Below are positions 17,346-27,300 of a stretch of 64,000 nucleotides of DNA, one piece after another. The notes beneath the pieces are model-generated. The model was not told the origin of the DNA. It did no database searches and saw only the letters and a program-made list of their open reading frames with translations. Position 1 is the stretch's first letter, and each line of letters starts with the position of its first letter. Location: assembly GCF_001425045.1 (NCBI RefSeq), contig NZ_LMDJ01000023.1, positions 125,214 through 189,213 of the forward strand, in the 5' to 3' direction. Position numbers and translations under genes: made by a program. The DNA is from Massilia sp. Root351. GTDB taxonomy: Bacteria; Pseudomonadota; Gammaproteobacteria; Burkholderiales; Burkholderiaceae_D.

Positions 17346-18403
17346 ACGCCTTTTCCCAAACCGCCGTCAAACCGGCGCCCGCCGCCGAACAGGCGGAAAA
17401 CATGCATCCGCAGAACCCGAGTGCGAAAAATATGACCCCGCTCCGCTTGCCCAACGACCGCTGGAAGGCGCTCGAAATCGCCTTCTGGCTGCTGCCGGTG
17501 GCCGCCTACTTCGCCTTCCCCGGCTACCTGGTGCTGATCAGCCAGATCATGATCGTCGGCCTGTTCGCGCTGTCGCTCGATCTGCTGCTGGGCTACGCGG
17601 GCATCGTCTCGCTGGGCCACGCCGCCTTCTTCGGGCTGGGCGCCTACACCGCCGGGCTGCTGTCGGTGCACGGCTGGAGCGAACCGTTCAGCGGCCTGCT
17701 GGCCGGCGCCGCAGTGGCGGGGCTGGCCGGCTTCGTGATGTCCTTCCTGGTGGTGCGCGGCCAGGACCTGACGCGCCTGATGGTCACCCTGGGCATCGGC
17801 CTGATGCTGTTCGAAGCCGCCAACAAAGCCTCCTTCCTCACCGGCGGCGTCGATGGCTTGTCCGGCATGGTGGTCGGCAAACTGTTCGGCGTGTTCGAGT
17901 TCGACCTGAACGGCAATGTGGCTTTCTGTTACAGCCTGGCCGTGCTGTTCGTCGTGTTCGTGGTGCTGCGCCGGGTGGTGAACTCGCCCTTCGGCCTGAG
18001 CCTGATCGGCATCCGCGAGGGCGCGCGCCGCATGCCTGCGCTGGGCGTCAACGTCAACCGCCGGCTGGCGGCCGTGTTCACGCTGGGCGCCACCGTGGCC
18101 GGCCTGGCCGGCGCGCTGCTGGCGCAGACCACACAGTTCGTGGGCCTGGACTCGCTGGGCTTCCCGCGTTCGGCCGAATTGCTGATCATGCTGGTGCTGG
18201 GCGGCACCGGCCGCCTGTACGGCGCGCTGATCGGCGCCGCCGTGTTCATGCTGGCGCAAGACTATATTTCCGGCCTCAATCCGGCCTACTGGCAGTTCTA
18301 TATCGGCCTGCTGCTGGTGGCCATCGTGCTGTTCGCGCGCGGCGGCATCCTGGGCGGGCTGGAGAAGCTGGCCGCCCGTTTCACACGCAAGGAGCAGCCA
18401 TGA
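17342..18403 (+). CDS. ABC transporter permease (LivM-like)
   Basis: 353-residue partner permease. A polar N-terminal tail of about 40 residues precedes hydrophobic helices. The family motif LLLGYAGIVSLGHAAFFGLG lies at about residues 80-99, and LGGTGRLYGALIGAAVF near the C-terminus. The ATG overlaps the LivH-like stop by four bases with GGAGGAAAGC upstream, and its own stop overlaps the next start, so translation is probably coupled across the operon. Confidence 0.92.
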   Translation: MNAFSQTAVKPAPAAEQAENMHPQNPSAKNMTPLRLPNDRWKALEIAFWLLPVAAYFAFPGYLVLISQIMIVGLFALSLDLLLGYAGIVSLGHAAFFGLGAYTAGLLSVHGWSEPFSGLLAGAAVAGLAGFVMSFLVVRGQDLTRLMVTLGIGLMLFEAANKASFLTGGVDGLSGMVVGKLFGVFEFDLNGNVAFCYSLAVLFVVFVVLRRVVNSPFGLSLIGIREGARRMPALGVNVNRRLAAVFTLGATVAGLAGALLAQTTQFVGLDSLGFPRSAELLIMLVLGGTGRLYGALIGAAVFMLAQDYISGLNPAYWQFYIGLLLVAIVLFARGGILGGLEKLAARFTRKEQP

Positions 18404-19188
18404 GCATGGAGACGAACATGAGCACGAGCGCGAACGCCGACATCACGCTGCGCACCGAAGGCCTGAGCAAGCGCTGGGGCGCCTTCGCCGCGAACAGCGA
18501 TGTCAGCCTGAGCTTCGCGCCGGGCGCGCGCCACGCGCTGATCGGCCCCAATGGCGCCGGCAAGACCACCTTCATCAACCTTCTGACGGGCGGCCTGATG
18601 CCCAGCGGCGGCAAGGTCTACCTGGGCGGCGAGGACATTACGCAGCTGCCGCAGCACCAGCGGGTGCAGCGCGGCATGACGCGCACCTTCCAGCTCAACA
18701 CCCTGTTCGCCGGCATGACGGTGCTGGAGTCGGTGGCGCTGGCGATCTGCGAGCGGCGCGGCCTGCAATCGGTGTGGCACAAGACGGTGGCCAGCCTGAC
18801 CGACGTGATCGACGAAGCCATGGCCTTGCTGGTCACGCTCAAGCTGGCCGACCAGGCCAACAGCGTCACGCGCAGCATGGCCTACGGCAAGCAGCGCCTG
18901 GTGGAGATCGCCCTGGCGCTGGCCACCAAGCCGCGCATCCTGCTGCTGGACGAGCCGGCCGCCGGTATTCCGCAGGCGGAGAGCAAGGAACTGTTCGAGG
19001 TGCTGGCCCAGCTGCCGCGCGACGTGACGGTGCTGTTCATCGAACACGACATGGGACTGGTGTTCCGCTTCGCCGACCGCATCACGGTCATGGTGGGCGG
19101 CAAAGTGCTGACCGAGGGCACGCCGGCGGAAATCGCGGCCGACCCGCGCGTCAAGGAAGTTTATCTGGGGGAGGCCGAACATGGCTGA
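18400..19188 (+). CDS. ABC transporter ATPase (LivG-like)
   Basis: 262-residue nucleotide-binding subunit. Walker A is GPNGAGKTT at about 48-56; the signature region is the LivG-style MAYGKQRLVEIA in place of LSGGQ; Walker B is ILLLDEPAAGI; the switch histidine is in FIEHDM. ATG at 18400 overlaps the LivM-like stop by four bases. A second ATG at 18418 is an alternative start. Forms a heterodimer with the LivF-like ATPase encoded next. Confidence 0.92.
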   Translation: MSMETNMSTSANADITLRTEGLSKRWGAFAANSDVSLSFAPGARHALIGPNGAGKTTFINLLTGGLMPSGGKVYLGGEDITQLPQHQRVQRGMTRTFQLNTLFAGMTVLESVALAICERRGLQSVWHKTVASLTDVIDEAMALLVTLKLADQANSVTRSMAYGKQRLVEIALALATKPRILLLDEPAAGIPQAESKELFEVLAQLPRDVTVLFIEHDMGLVFRFADRITVMVGGKVLTEGTPAEIAADPRVKEVYLGEAEHG

Positions 19189-19882
19189 ATTGCTGGCGCT
19201 CGACAAGGTTACTGCCGGTTACGGCGAATCCATCGTGCTGGAAGACGTATCGTTCGCCCTGAGCGAGGGCGACAGCCTGGCCCTGCTGGGCCGCAACGGG
19301 GTAGGCAAAACCAGCTTGCTGGTGACGCTGATGGGGTTGACGCGGCTGCACGGCGGCGCCATCCGCTGGGCCGGCGCCGACATCGCCCGCATGCCCACCT
19401 ACCGGCGCTCCCGCGCGGGACTGGGCTGGGTGCCGCAGGAACGGCATATGTTCCCCTCGCTGACGGTGGAGGAGCATTTGACGGTGGTGGCGCGTTCCGG
19501 CCGGTGGAACCTGCAGAAGATCTACCAGCTATTCCCGCGCCTGTTCGAGCGCCGCAGCAACATGGGCAACCAGCTGTCCGGCGGCGAGCAGCAGATGGTG
19601 GCCATCGCGCGCGCACTGATGACCAATCCGCGCATCCTGCTGCTGGACGAACCGATGGAGGGCCTGGCGCCCATCATCGTGCAGGAGCTGGTGAAGGTGA
19701 TCCGCCAGCTGGTGCGGGAGGAGGGCATGTCGGTGATCGTGGTGGAACAGCACGCGCGGCTGGCGTTGTCGCTGACGCAGCGCGCCATCGTGCTGGACCG
19801 GGGCCGCATCGTGCACGACTCGGACAGCGCCAGCCTGCTGGCCGAAGGCGACAAGCTGGACCGCCTGGTGGCCGTAGCCTGA
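19181..19882 (+). CDS. ABC transporter ATPase (LivF-like)
   Basis: 233-residue nucleotide-binding subunit with Walker A GRNGVGKTS at about 36-44, signature LSGGEQQM, Walker B ILLLDEPMEGL and the switch histidine in VEQHAR. It overlaps the LivG-like gene by 8 nt and closes the four-gene transporter operon. The operon has no binding protein of its own; three are scattered at 10022, 13036 and 31176. It is convergent with the small exported protein gene, one base away. Confidence 0.92.
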   Translation: MAELLALDKVTAGYGESIVLEDVSFALSEGDSLALLGRNGVGKTSLLVTLMGLTRLHGGAIRWAGADIARMPTYRRSRAGLGWVPQERHMFPSLTVEEHLTVVARSGRWNLQKIYQLFPRLFERRSNMGNQLSGGEQQMVAIARALMTNPRILLLDEPMEGLAPIIVQELVKVIRQLVREEGMSVIVVEQHARLALSLTQRAIVLDRGRIVHDSDSASLLAEGDKLDRLVAVA

Positions 19883-19883
19883 T

Positions 19884-20348
19884 CTACTTCGGCTTGTAGA
19901 TGCCGGCGCCGACGGTGTACTTATCCTCGGCCTGGCGGATATAGGAAGTCTTGTTTTCCAGCGCCTTGGTGACGGGATTGACCCAGACATAGTCGACCCA
20001 GCCGGGTTTCTTTGACTGGGCCACTTCCCGCATCTGCTGCACGAACTGCTTGCCGTCGGCGTCCTTCAGCTGGGACATGTCCTTGCCGTTCATGCGCGGC
20101 GTGGTGGCATGGCACACCATCATCATTTGCGCGTCCTGCACGAACACATACAGGTCGCCCTGGATAAAGCCGGCCCTGGGATCGGCGAAGTCCTTGCAGG
20201 CTTCCTCGATGCCTTTCTTCTGGATGGTGGCCACGGCCTTGTCCACCAGCGCGATGGCGTCGGCCTTGGTGGCGTTTTGCGCGGACGCGGGCAGCGCGGC
20301 GGCCAGCAGCCAGGCGCCGGCGAGGTGGGCGAGCGGGGAACGATGCAT
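19884..20348 (-). CDS. Exported cache-domain protein
   Basis: 154-residue protein with a signal peptide (AALPASA|QNA) and one small single-cache ligand-binding fold: helix KADAIALVDKAVATIQKKG, then FADPRAGFIQGDLYVFVQD, and the closing PGWVDYVWVNPVTKALENKTSYI. No membrane anchor or signalling domain follows, so it is a free periplasmic sensor or ligand protein. The frame is open to 20387, but the ATG at 20348 follows CAAGGAGACACC and gives a proper signal peptide. It abuts the transporter operon in convergent orientation. Ligand unknown. Confidence 0.8.
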   Translation of the reverse strand: MHRSPLAHLAGAWLLAAALPASAQNATKADAIALVDKAVATIQKKGIEEACKDFADPRAGFIQGDLYVFVQDAQMMMVCHATTPRMNGKDMSQLKDADGKQFVQQMREVAQSKKPGWVDYVWVNPVTKALENKTSYIRQAEDKYTVGAGIYKPK

Positions 20349-20501
20349 GGTGTCTCCTTGTAGTGTGGGAACGGCGGTCCTGCCCATGTATATTGCACCA
20401 GAATCGCCGTGCCGGAACCGTTTCGTGTGGTCCTTTCCGTTGTTTTACGGCACCAGTTTGAGCGCCGTTTCGGCCGGCCGCACCCGCCCCGGCTACCCCC
20501 C

Positions 20502-20515
20502 GATTCAATTGAATC
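20502..20515. promoter_or_regulatory. Perfect palindrome upstream of vgrG
   Basis: GATTCAATTGAATC is a perfect 14-nt palindrome about 100 nt before the vgrG start. It is followed at about 20564-20581 by an AT-rich tract (TAATTTATTAATTTATCC) unusual in this GC-rich DNA. Otherwise 20349-20612 shows no gene. It may be an operator; no known family matches. Confidence 0.3.
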
Positions 20516-20612
20516 ACTCTTGCCACGAAGCAGTAACTCAGGTTTAATGCCCGACGGAACATAGTAATTTATTAATTTATCCGTTTTTGCATGTATGTCG
20601 AGGGCTGGGCCA

Positions 20613-23399
20613 ATGTCTGTGTTGCAAGAAAATTTTACTCAAGATAAACGAATTCTTCAGTTGATCACGCCGCTCGGCCCACAGCGCCTGCTGGCGGAAT
20701 GCCTGCGCGGCGAGGAAGCGCTGAGCCAGCCTTACTCGCTGACAGTGACGGCGCTGTCGACCGACGCCACCATCGCGCTGAAGTCGCTGCTGGGCCAGCC
20801 GGTGCTGCTGCAACTGATGACGGCCGCCAGCCGCGAGCAGCTGCGTCCCTTCCACGGTCACGTGACGGGCGCGCGCATGCTGGGCGCCGACGGCGGCCTG
20901 GCGCGCTACGAACTCAGCATCGGCCCCTGGTACGCCTTCCTCGGCCTGGGCCGCGACAGCCGCGTGTTCCAGGACATGACCGTGTTCGACATCCTGGACG
21001 CGCTGTTCGGCGGCTGGGCGAACCCCGGCCGGCTGGTGCCGCAGTGGCGCTACGACGTGGCCGACCGCGCCTTGTACCCGAAGCGCTCGCTGACCTGCCA
21101 GTACCAGGAATCCAGCCTGGCTTTCGCCGAACGCCTGATGCACGAGGAGGGCCTGTTCTATTACTTCGAGCACGAGGGCGCGCCCGGCAGCCCGGCGCTG
21201 GGCGGCCACACCATGGTGATTGCGGACCACAACGGCAGCTTCCAGCCGAATGCCCAGGCCAGCGTGCGCTTCACCCAGCCCGGCGCGGTCATGAAGGATG
21301 ACGCCATGGACCGCTGGCGCAGCGAGTTGAACTGGAAAGTGGGCGGCGTGGAAGTGGCCAGCTGGGACTACCGCAGCACCGGCATGCGCCCGGTGAGCGC
21401 CGGTGCCGGCAACGCAGCTGGTCCCGCCAGCCGGGATACGCCCGGCGCCTATGCCTATGTGTCGCGTGAACACGGCCAGCGCATTGCCGACCGCCAGGCC
21501 GAAGCGCTGGCGGCAGGCCAGGCCATCTATACCGGCGCCGGCACCGTGCGTACGCTCAGTCCCGGCACCACCTTCACGCTGGACGAGGGCGTGCATGCAG
21601 GCGAGGGCGAGAACAGCTACGCCATCGTGCGCGTGGTGCACCTGGCGCACAACAACTTGAGCAGCGAAGTGCGCGAAGCCGCGCACCAGGCGCTGGGCGC
21701 GTGCGCGCTCGCCGCCGCGGTGCTGCGCGAGCAGCAGCAATCGCTGGGCGGCCTGCACGCGGTGGGCAGCGGCAAGGGCGAGCGGCCGCTCTACCGCAAC
21801 CGCGTCGACGCCATCCCCAGCGCCGTGCCATACCGCCACAGCGGCCGCGATGGCCACGGCGTGCTGTTGCATCCCAAGCCCACCGCGGGCGGCCAGCAGA
21901 CCGCCATCGTGGTCGGTCCGCCGGGCGCCGTGATCCACACCGACCGCGACCACCGCATCAAGGTGCAGTTCCACTGGCAGCGCGGCGAACAGAGCCACAG
22001 CCGCCTGGCCCATCCGGCGCCGCAGGGCGACAGCGGTGCGCCCGGCGACGACAGGGCGGGCACCTGGGTGCGCATCGCCACCCCGCTGGCGCCGGTTGCC
22101 GGCACCAACTGGGGCTCGGTGGCGGTGCCGCGCATCGGCAGCGAAGTGCTGATCGATTTCATCGACGGCGACATCGACCGCCCGGTAGCGATCGGCAGCC
22201 TGTACAACGGCAGCGGCCAGACCGATGCGCAGCACAACAAGGTGGGCCAGGGCGCTGGCGCCGCCACCGGCAATGCGCCGCCCTGGTTCCCCGGCGAGGC
22301 CGGCGCGCACGCCCATCCGGCCGCGCTGTCCGGCATCAAGTCGCAAGCCATGCAGGCCAGCCAGAGCGGCACCGGCGCCTACAGCCAGCTGGTGTTCGAT
22401 GACCATGCGGGCGAACCGCGCGTGGCCCTGCAGCGCCACGCCGCCGCGCACGCCGGCACGGACGAACTGAACCTGGGCCACTTGCGGCACCAGTCCGACA
22501 ACCAGCGCCTGGCCCCGGCCGGCTTCGGCGCCGAACTGAAGTCCGCGCACAGCGTGGCGCTGCGCGCCGGGCAAGGCATGCTGCTGACGGCCGATGCGCG
22601 CCAGGGCGCCACCGGCCAGCAGCTCGACTCGCGCGAGGCGCAAACCCAGGTCGAGCAAAGCTGGCAGCTGCAGCAGCAACTGGCCGGCACGGCGCAGCAG
22701 CACAACGCCAAGCTCAAGGACGAGCCGGAACCGGCCAAGCTGGACGCGCTGGCCCAGATGGGGCACAGCGCCGAGGTGCTGCGCGCCAGCGGCGCCGGGC
22801 AGGGCGGCGAGGCCGGCGGCGCAGGCCAGGCCACGGCCTACAGCGAAGCGCACCTGCAACTGTCCAGCCCGTCGGGCATCGCCGCCGCCACGCCGGCCAG
22901 CGCCATCGTGGCGGCCGGCGGCACGGCCAGCATCACGGCCGGGCAGGACATCAATTTCGCCGCGCAGGGCAACGCCTGCAACCTGGTCAAGGACGGCATC
23001 AGCCTGTTTACCTACGGCAAGGCGGGCAATGCCAGCAAGCCGAACCAGGAAACCGGCATCCGGCTGCATGCAGCCAGCGGCAAGTTCAGCATGCAGAGCC
23101 AGAACGGCCCCACGCGCGCCACGGCCGACAAGCTGATCACCGTGGCCAGCACCGCCAAGAGCGTATCGGTGGCCGGCAAGACCCACGTGCTGCTGACCGC
23201 GCAGGGCGCCTACATCAAGCTCGAGGGCGGCAACATCATGCTGCACGGCCCGGGCACAATAACCTTCAAGGCCAGCATGAAGGAGCTGACCGGGCCGCAG
23301 AGCTCGAGCAGCAACCTGGCGCTGCCGCCGCTGGGAAAACTGGCGGAATGTCCTTCCAAACAGGCGGAAGCGGCAGGTGGAGGCGCCAGTGCCATCTAG
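20613..23399 (+). CDS. vgrG: Type VI secretion tip protein VgrG
   Basis: 928-residue trimeric spike that caps the Hcp tube and carries effectors. The N-terminal gp27-like domain starts LLAECLRGEEALSQPYSLTV and includes the QYQESSLAFAERLMHEEGLFYYFEH region (partly quoted, about 165-190). The OB-fold/gp5 region contains RIATPLAPVAGTNWGSVAVPRIG followed by VLIDFIDGDIDRPVAIGSLYN at about 510-530. A DUF2345-type C-terminal needle holds the repetitive VAAGGTASITAGQDINFAAQGN segment. ATG at 20595 is an alternative start; 20613 is preferred for the GAGGG upstream. The next three genes overlap in series, marking it as carrier of the large effector. Confidence 0.95.
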   Translation: MSVLQENFTQDKRILQLITPLGPQRLLAECLRGEEALSQPYSLTVTALSTDATIALKSLLGQPVLLQLMTAASREQLRPFHGHVTGARMLGADGGLARYELSIGPWYAFLGLGRDSRVFQDMTVFDILDALFGGWANPGRLVPQWRYDVADRALYPKRSLTCQYQESSLAFAERLMHEEGLFYYFEHEGAPGSPALGGHTMVIADHNGSFQPNAQASVRFTQPGAVMKDDAMDRWRSELNWKVGGVEVASWDYRSTGMRPVSAGAGNAAGPASRDTPGAYAYVSREHGQRIADRQAEALAAGQAIYTGAGTVRTLSPGTTFTLDEGVHAGEGENSYAIVRVVHLAHNNLSSEVREAAHQALGACALAAAVLREQQQSLGGLHAVGSGKGERPLYRNRVDAIPSAVPYRHSGRDGHGVLLHPKPTAGGQQTAIVVGPPGAVIHTDRDHRIKVQFHWQRGEQSHSRLAHPAPQGDSGAPGDDRAGTWVRIATPLAPVAGTNWGSVAVPRIGSEVLIDFIDGDIDRPVAIGSLYNGSGQTDAQHNKVGQGAGAATGNAPPWFPGEAGAHAHPAALSGIKSQAMQASQSGTGAYSQLVFDDHAGEPRVALQRHAAAHAGTDELNLGHLRHQSDNQRLAPAGFGAELKSAHSVALRAGQGMLLTADARQGATGQQLDSREAQTQVEQSWQLQQQLAGTAQQHNAKLKDEPEPAKLDALAQMGHSAEVLRASGAGQGGEAGGAGQATAYSEAHLQLSSPSGIAAATPASAIVAAGGTASITAGQDINFAAQGNACNLVKDGISLFTYGKAGNASKPNQETGIRLHAASGKFSMQSQNGPTRATADKLITVASTAKSVSVAGKTHVLLTAQGAYIKLEGGNIMLHGPGTITFKASMKELTGPQSSSSNLALPPLGKLAECPSKQAEAAGGGASAI

Positions 23400-24384
23400 G
23401 CTGGAACAACTGCGTGCCGGCGTTGATGCGTTGACCCCGCTTTTCGTACTGGTGGATCCCATGGCCGGCGAGCCCCTGTCCGGCATGGGCGCTCCCGGCA
23501 CGGCCGCAGAGGCGCAGGCGCTGCGGGAACAGGCATGGGACAGGGAAATAGCGCCGGTGCCGCTGGCCGGCACGATCGCCTTGCCCCCGCGCCAGCACCC
23601 GTATCTGGTGCAATTGCGCGGTGCGGACGACCCGCTGCTGGAGGCCACCCTGGAATTGGCGGAGGAGGAACGGCTCGCCGCGCAGTCCAAAGGTCTGGAC
23701 GGCGAAGGCCGGGCGGTGCACCGCATCGGCGGCTGGCTGCAAAGCAGCATGCATTTCGAGCAGCTTGGCGCGCGCCTGTCTGCGCTGTGCCGGGTGAACA
23801 CCGATGCCTATACCAAGGCCACCTATCTGCGGCTGGCCGACCGGCGCGCGCTCGACCTGCTGTGCCACGTGGCCGGCGAGCACCGCGTTGCCAGCCAGCT
23901 TGGCCGCGTGCAAAGCTGGACCTACCTCGACGCCTTCGGCGCACTGCGCCGCCTGCGCTCGCCCGGCGAGCTGCCGCAGCCGCTGCGCCTGGACGCGGCC
24001 GAATGGCGCCGGATGGAAGGCGGCGAGATGCTGCACCGGACCATCGCGCAATGGCTGGGAGAGCTGAGCCGCAAGGACGGCGCCACGCCCCGGGAGCTGT
24101 ACCCGGCCGCCGGTGGCGCGGTGAGCGAGGCTGCCAGCGCGGCGCGCAAGTGGCCGCACCGCTTCCAGAACAGCAGCGACCAGGTGGTGTGGGCCACCCT
24201 GTCCCTGCTGCACCCGGAGCTGGCGCGGCTGCCTGGGGTACAAGCGCTGCTCGACGATCAGGGCACGCAGGACGAGCCTCCAGAGCCCCTGCGCTACCTG
24301 CACCGCGATCTCGATGCCATCGCGCTGCGCGCCGGCGCCGCAAAATCTATGCAAATCGACAGAAATTCAGGAACATCATGGTAA
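23389..24384 (+). CDS. Probable T6SS effector adaptor (DUF4123-like)
   Basis: 331-residue cytoplasmic protein between vgrG and the effector, the position of DUF4123/Tap chaperones that load cargo onto VgrG. It opens with LFVLVDPMAGEPL, as DUF4123 domains tend to (a short beta strand ending in an acidic residue), and has a helical C-terminal half with HRTIAQWLGEL. GTG at 23389 is chosen because GGAGG lies five bases upstream; it overlaps the vgrG stop by 11 nt. Family membership is inferred from pattern and context, not from a strong motif. The 3' end overlaps the effector start by 7 nt. Confidence 0.65.
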   Translation: MPSRLEQLRAGVDALTPLFVLVDPMAGEPLSGMGAPGTAAEAQALREQAWDREIAPVPLAGTIALPPRQHPYLVQLRGADDPLLEATLELAEEERLAAQSKGLDGEGRAVHRIGGWLQSSMHFEQLGARLSALCRVNTDAYTKATYLRLADRRALDLLCHVAGEHRVASQLGRVQSWTYLDAFGALRRLRSPGELPQPLRLDAAEWRRMEGGEMLHRTIAQWLGELSRKDGATPRELYPAAGGAVSEAASAARKWPHRFQNSSDQVVWATLSLLHPELARLPGVQALLDDQGTQDEPPEPLRYLHRDLDAIALRAGAAKSMQIDRNSGTSW

Positions 24385-27300
24385 CGAACACAGGCTGCGA
24401 CGTCTGCAGGAAGAGCTCCCTATCGCTATTGTTTTTGCGGCCCAGTCCTATAGCAAAAAGTAAACTGATTGCCGCCACCGGCGCCGACAAAGTCGCGGCC
24501 GACGCTGCCGTCACCGGCGGGCTGCTGCCCATGCCCTTGCCCCGCCAGTCGCGCTTTGCCTTGCGGCTGCTGCGTGCAGGCTATGTACACATCTATGTGG
24601 AGAGCCCGCCGGCCGGCGTGCCGAACTGGCTGGTCTACCGGGTGACGGAGCACGCCGATCTGGTGCCGGAAAGCCACGAGCTGTTTTCGCAGCCGGACGC
24701 GCCGGTGCCATGCAAGCGCCCTGAGCATATCGCCACGGGCATGAAGGTCGCCGGCATTCCGCAGGCGCACAAGATCAAAGAGCTGTGGGTGGCGTACAGC
24801 GTTGCATTGTGGAGCGACAAGCTGCGCGACAAGAACAAGGCGGACCCGCTGGTGATGCAGAAGATCTCGCTGCAAAGCTGCGGGCCGAACAGTTTCGTGC
24901 CGACGGCCGATAGGCTGAAGGAGCAAGTGCTCGAGTGCGCGCTCGGGACGCTGAAGATTGACGGCGCGACCGACCACGATTTTCCATTCAACAGCATCGC
25001 CGGCAAGGTGGACGAGCTGGCGGCCAACTTGACGCTTGCCGCCGCCAAGCATCCCAAGACGGCGGGTAAGGAAATGGCGATCGTGCTGCGCGACCCGGTG
25101 GGCATCGCCACCGAACTGAATGCCCTGCGGATACGCAGGAATAGTTTTGTCAAGAGAGAGATTGAAAAGCCGGAAAATCTGCACCCGCTGAACAGCTCCC
25201 ACACCGTGCTGGGGTTAAAACAAAGCCTGGTTGACGAGGCCGATCTCACCAGCTACGACGATGTCAGTCCTTTGCGCACGAAAAAGTCTTTCGATGCTCA
25301 AAGGCACTTGTGGCCGAAGGACGCCTACGCCAGGCCCCTGACGGAAGAGGAAAGGCAGACGCTGATTCGCAGTACGCAGTGCCGTGGTGCACTTGGTAAC
25401 TTCCTGTTGTCCGGCTACCAGTCGGCCTTTGAAAAGGAAGAACTGGTGCGTGTGGTTTTCGCGGACCACGACGCACGGGCTGCCGCCTGGACAGAGAAAA
25501 AGGCCAAGAAGAACTGGGCCAAGTTCACCTCGTACTACGACGAGGAAGAGCGGGCGGCGTGGGTCAAGCAGTTCGAAGCGAAGATGAAGGCGGACCACTA
25601 TGACCCGATAGAGCTTCTGGAGCAGGACTGGTTCGCCGCCACACGGGATGCGCAGACCTTGACGTACTTTGCGCGGCATTTTGACTCGAATGTGTGCAGC
25701 CTTCCTTATTCTTCCGAGAACAGCAGGATAAACGAGCCGGGTCCGTTCATTGTCGGTCCGGTGATGAAGCGTTACGCCGCCTTGCTCGACCTGCCGATAA
25801 CCGCAGAGGATTCAGTGGCGCTGCGTGCCATGGTGGGCAATATGGACCGGATGATCAAGCAGGTCCATGTGCAGTTGACTGGCGACCCCGGTGCCGAAGG
25901 CATGCGTGACAAGACGTACGATCTTGTCAAAGGCTTTAGCGAACTGCAAAAAGCCAAGAACGTCATGGGCTCCCATGGCTGGCTTGGCCACTCGCTGGCG
26001 CTGTTCAGTGTCGGCCAGCTCAGCGCACTGAGTGGGGCCGCACTGGCGCTCGCGTCGCACGCGGGAAATAAGACAGGCGCGACCGCCAGCATGCTCGGCA
26101 AGCTTCAGAGTTTGTCCCTGGTGCAAAGTGCGCTGGAAATTGCGGTGGAGGGCGCGTTGAAAGGCAACGCACCGAAATTGCCGGTGCTGGTCACGATGAA
26201 GGTCAACGCCGACGACGCGCTCGCCATTTTCGCGGCGCGGTCAGGCCAGCCGCTTGGCATCAGCAAAACGCGCATCAAGAAGGCGCGGGCCAACCACACC
26301 AAAATCCAGTTGACGTTGCTGACCGACACGGATGCCATCAAGGCAGCGAACGGCAAGGTAGCCGACGTGGCCAACAATCCCGCTGCCGGCACGGTCAAGA
26401 TGGGTAGCGCCGCCACCACGGCAGCGGTCGCGAAAGCCGGCAGCTCGGTATTCACGATGTCGGAAGAAACGTTCCTGCAGCTGTACCAAGGCCAGGCCAG
26501 CACAGCCGCAAAGTCTGCCAATCTGATGCGCTCCGCATTGCCCAATATGGCGCAGAGCGCGACCGGCTCGCATATGGTGGCGGTAGCGAAGACGCTCGAT
26601 GCGCGCCTGGCGCTGGCCAGCATGGTGATCCAGACGATAGGCGTGATGAACGGCCTGGCAGCGGTGAGCAATGCAAAAGACGAATCGGCGGCGATCGATG
26701 CGAATTACGGCATGATGGATAGCGTGTTCGGGTTTACCGGGGGCGCCCTGGCACTGTGGACCGTTGCTGCTGAGATAGATATTTCAAAGCGGTTGGGCCC
26801 GGCGGCCGCCAACCTCAGTGTGAAACTGGCCTTGTTGCGGATCGCGGGCAATTTAACGGGTGTTGCAGGGGGCGCGATTAATGCGATTGCTTCCAGGAAG
26901 AAAAGCAAAGACCAGGCTGAGCTTGGAAATACGCTGGTTGCCGACCTGTACACAATTTCGGCGTACGCGTTCGCAGGCACGGGGGTGACCTCGGGCGCGC
27001 TGACTATCGGTGCCGTAGCAGGCGCGCTCGAGACACGCGCAATCGGTGGCGCGGTGGTCAGAACAGTTGCGACGCGGCTTGCGGCCAACGCGGTTCTTGG
27101 CACCGTCGCGGGAGTAGGGTTGACGGTATCGGGTGTCGGTTTGCTGCTGCTTGGCGCCGGCGTTGCGATTCAGGTCGCTGCAATTGTGCTGACGCCAAAT
27201 GAACTGCAGCGATGGCTGGGACGAAGCTACTTTGGCCGGGATGGCGGTTTTATAGTCCAGGGGAAAAGAGATGACATGTTCGCCAAAGGCGACTGGAGAG

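Noticed and set aside
20577..23801. Very long antisense reading frame (over 1000 codons) opposite vgrG and the adaptor
   Set aside because: It mirrors the GC-rich third-position bias of the real genes, has low-complexity His/Ala/Arg-rich translation and no family motif.
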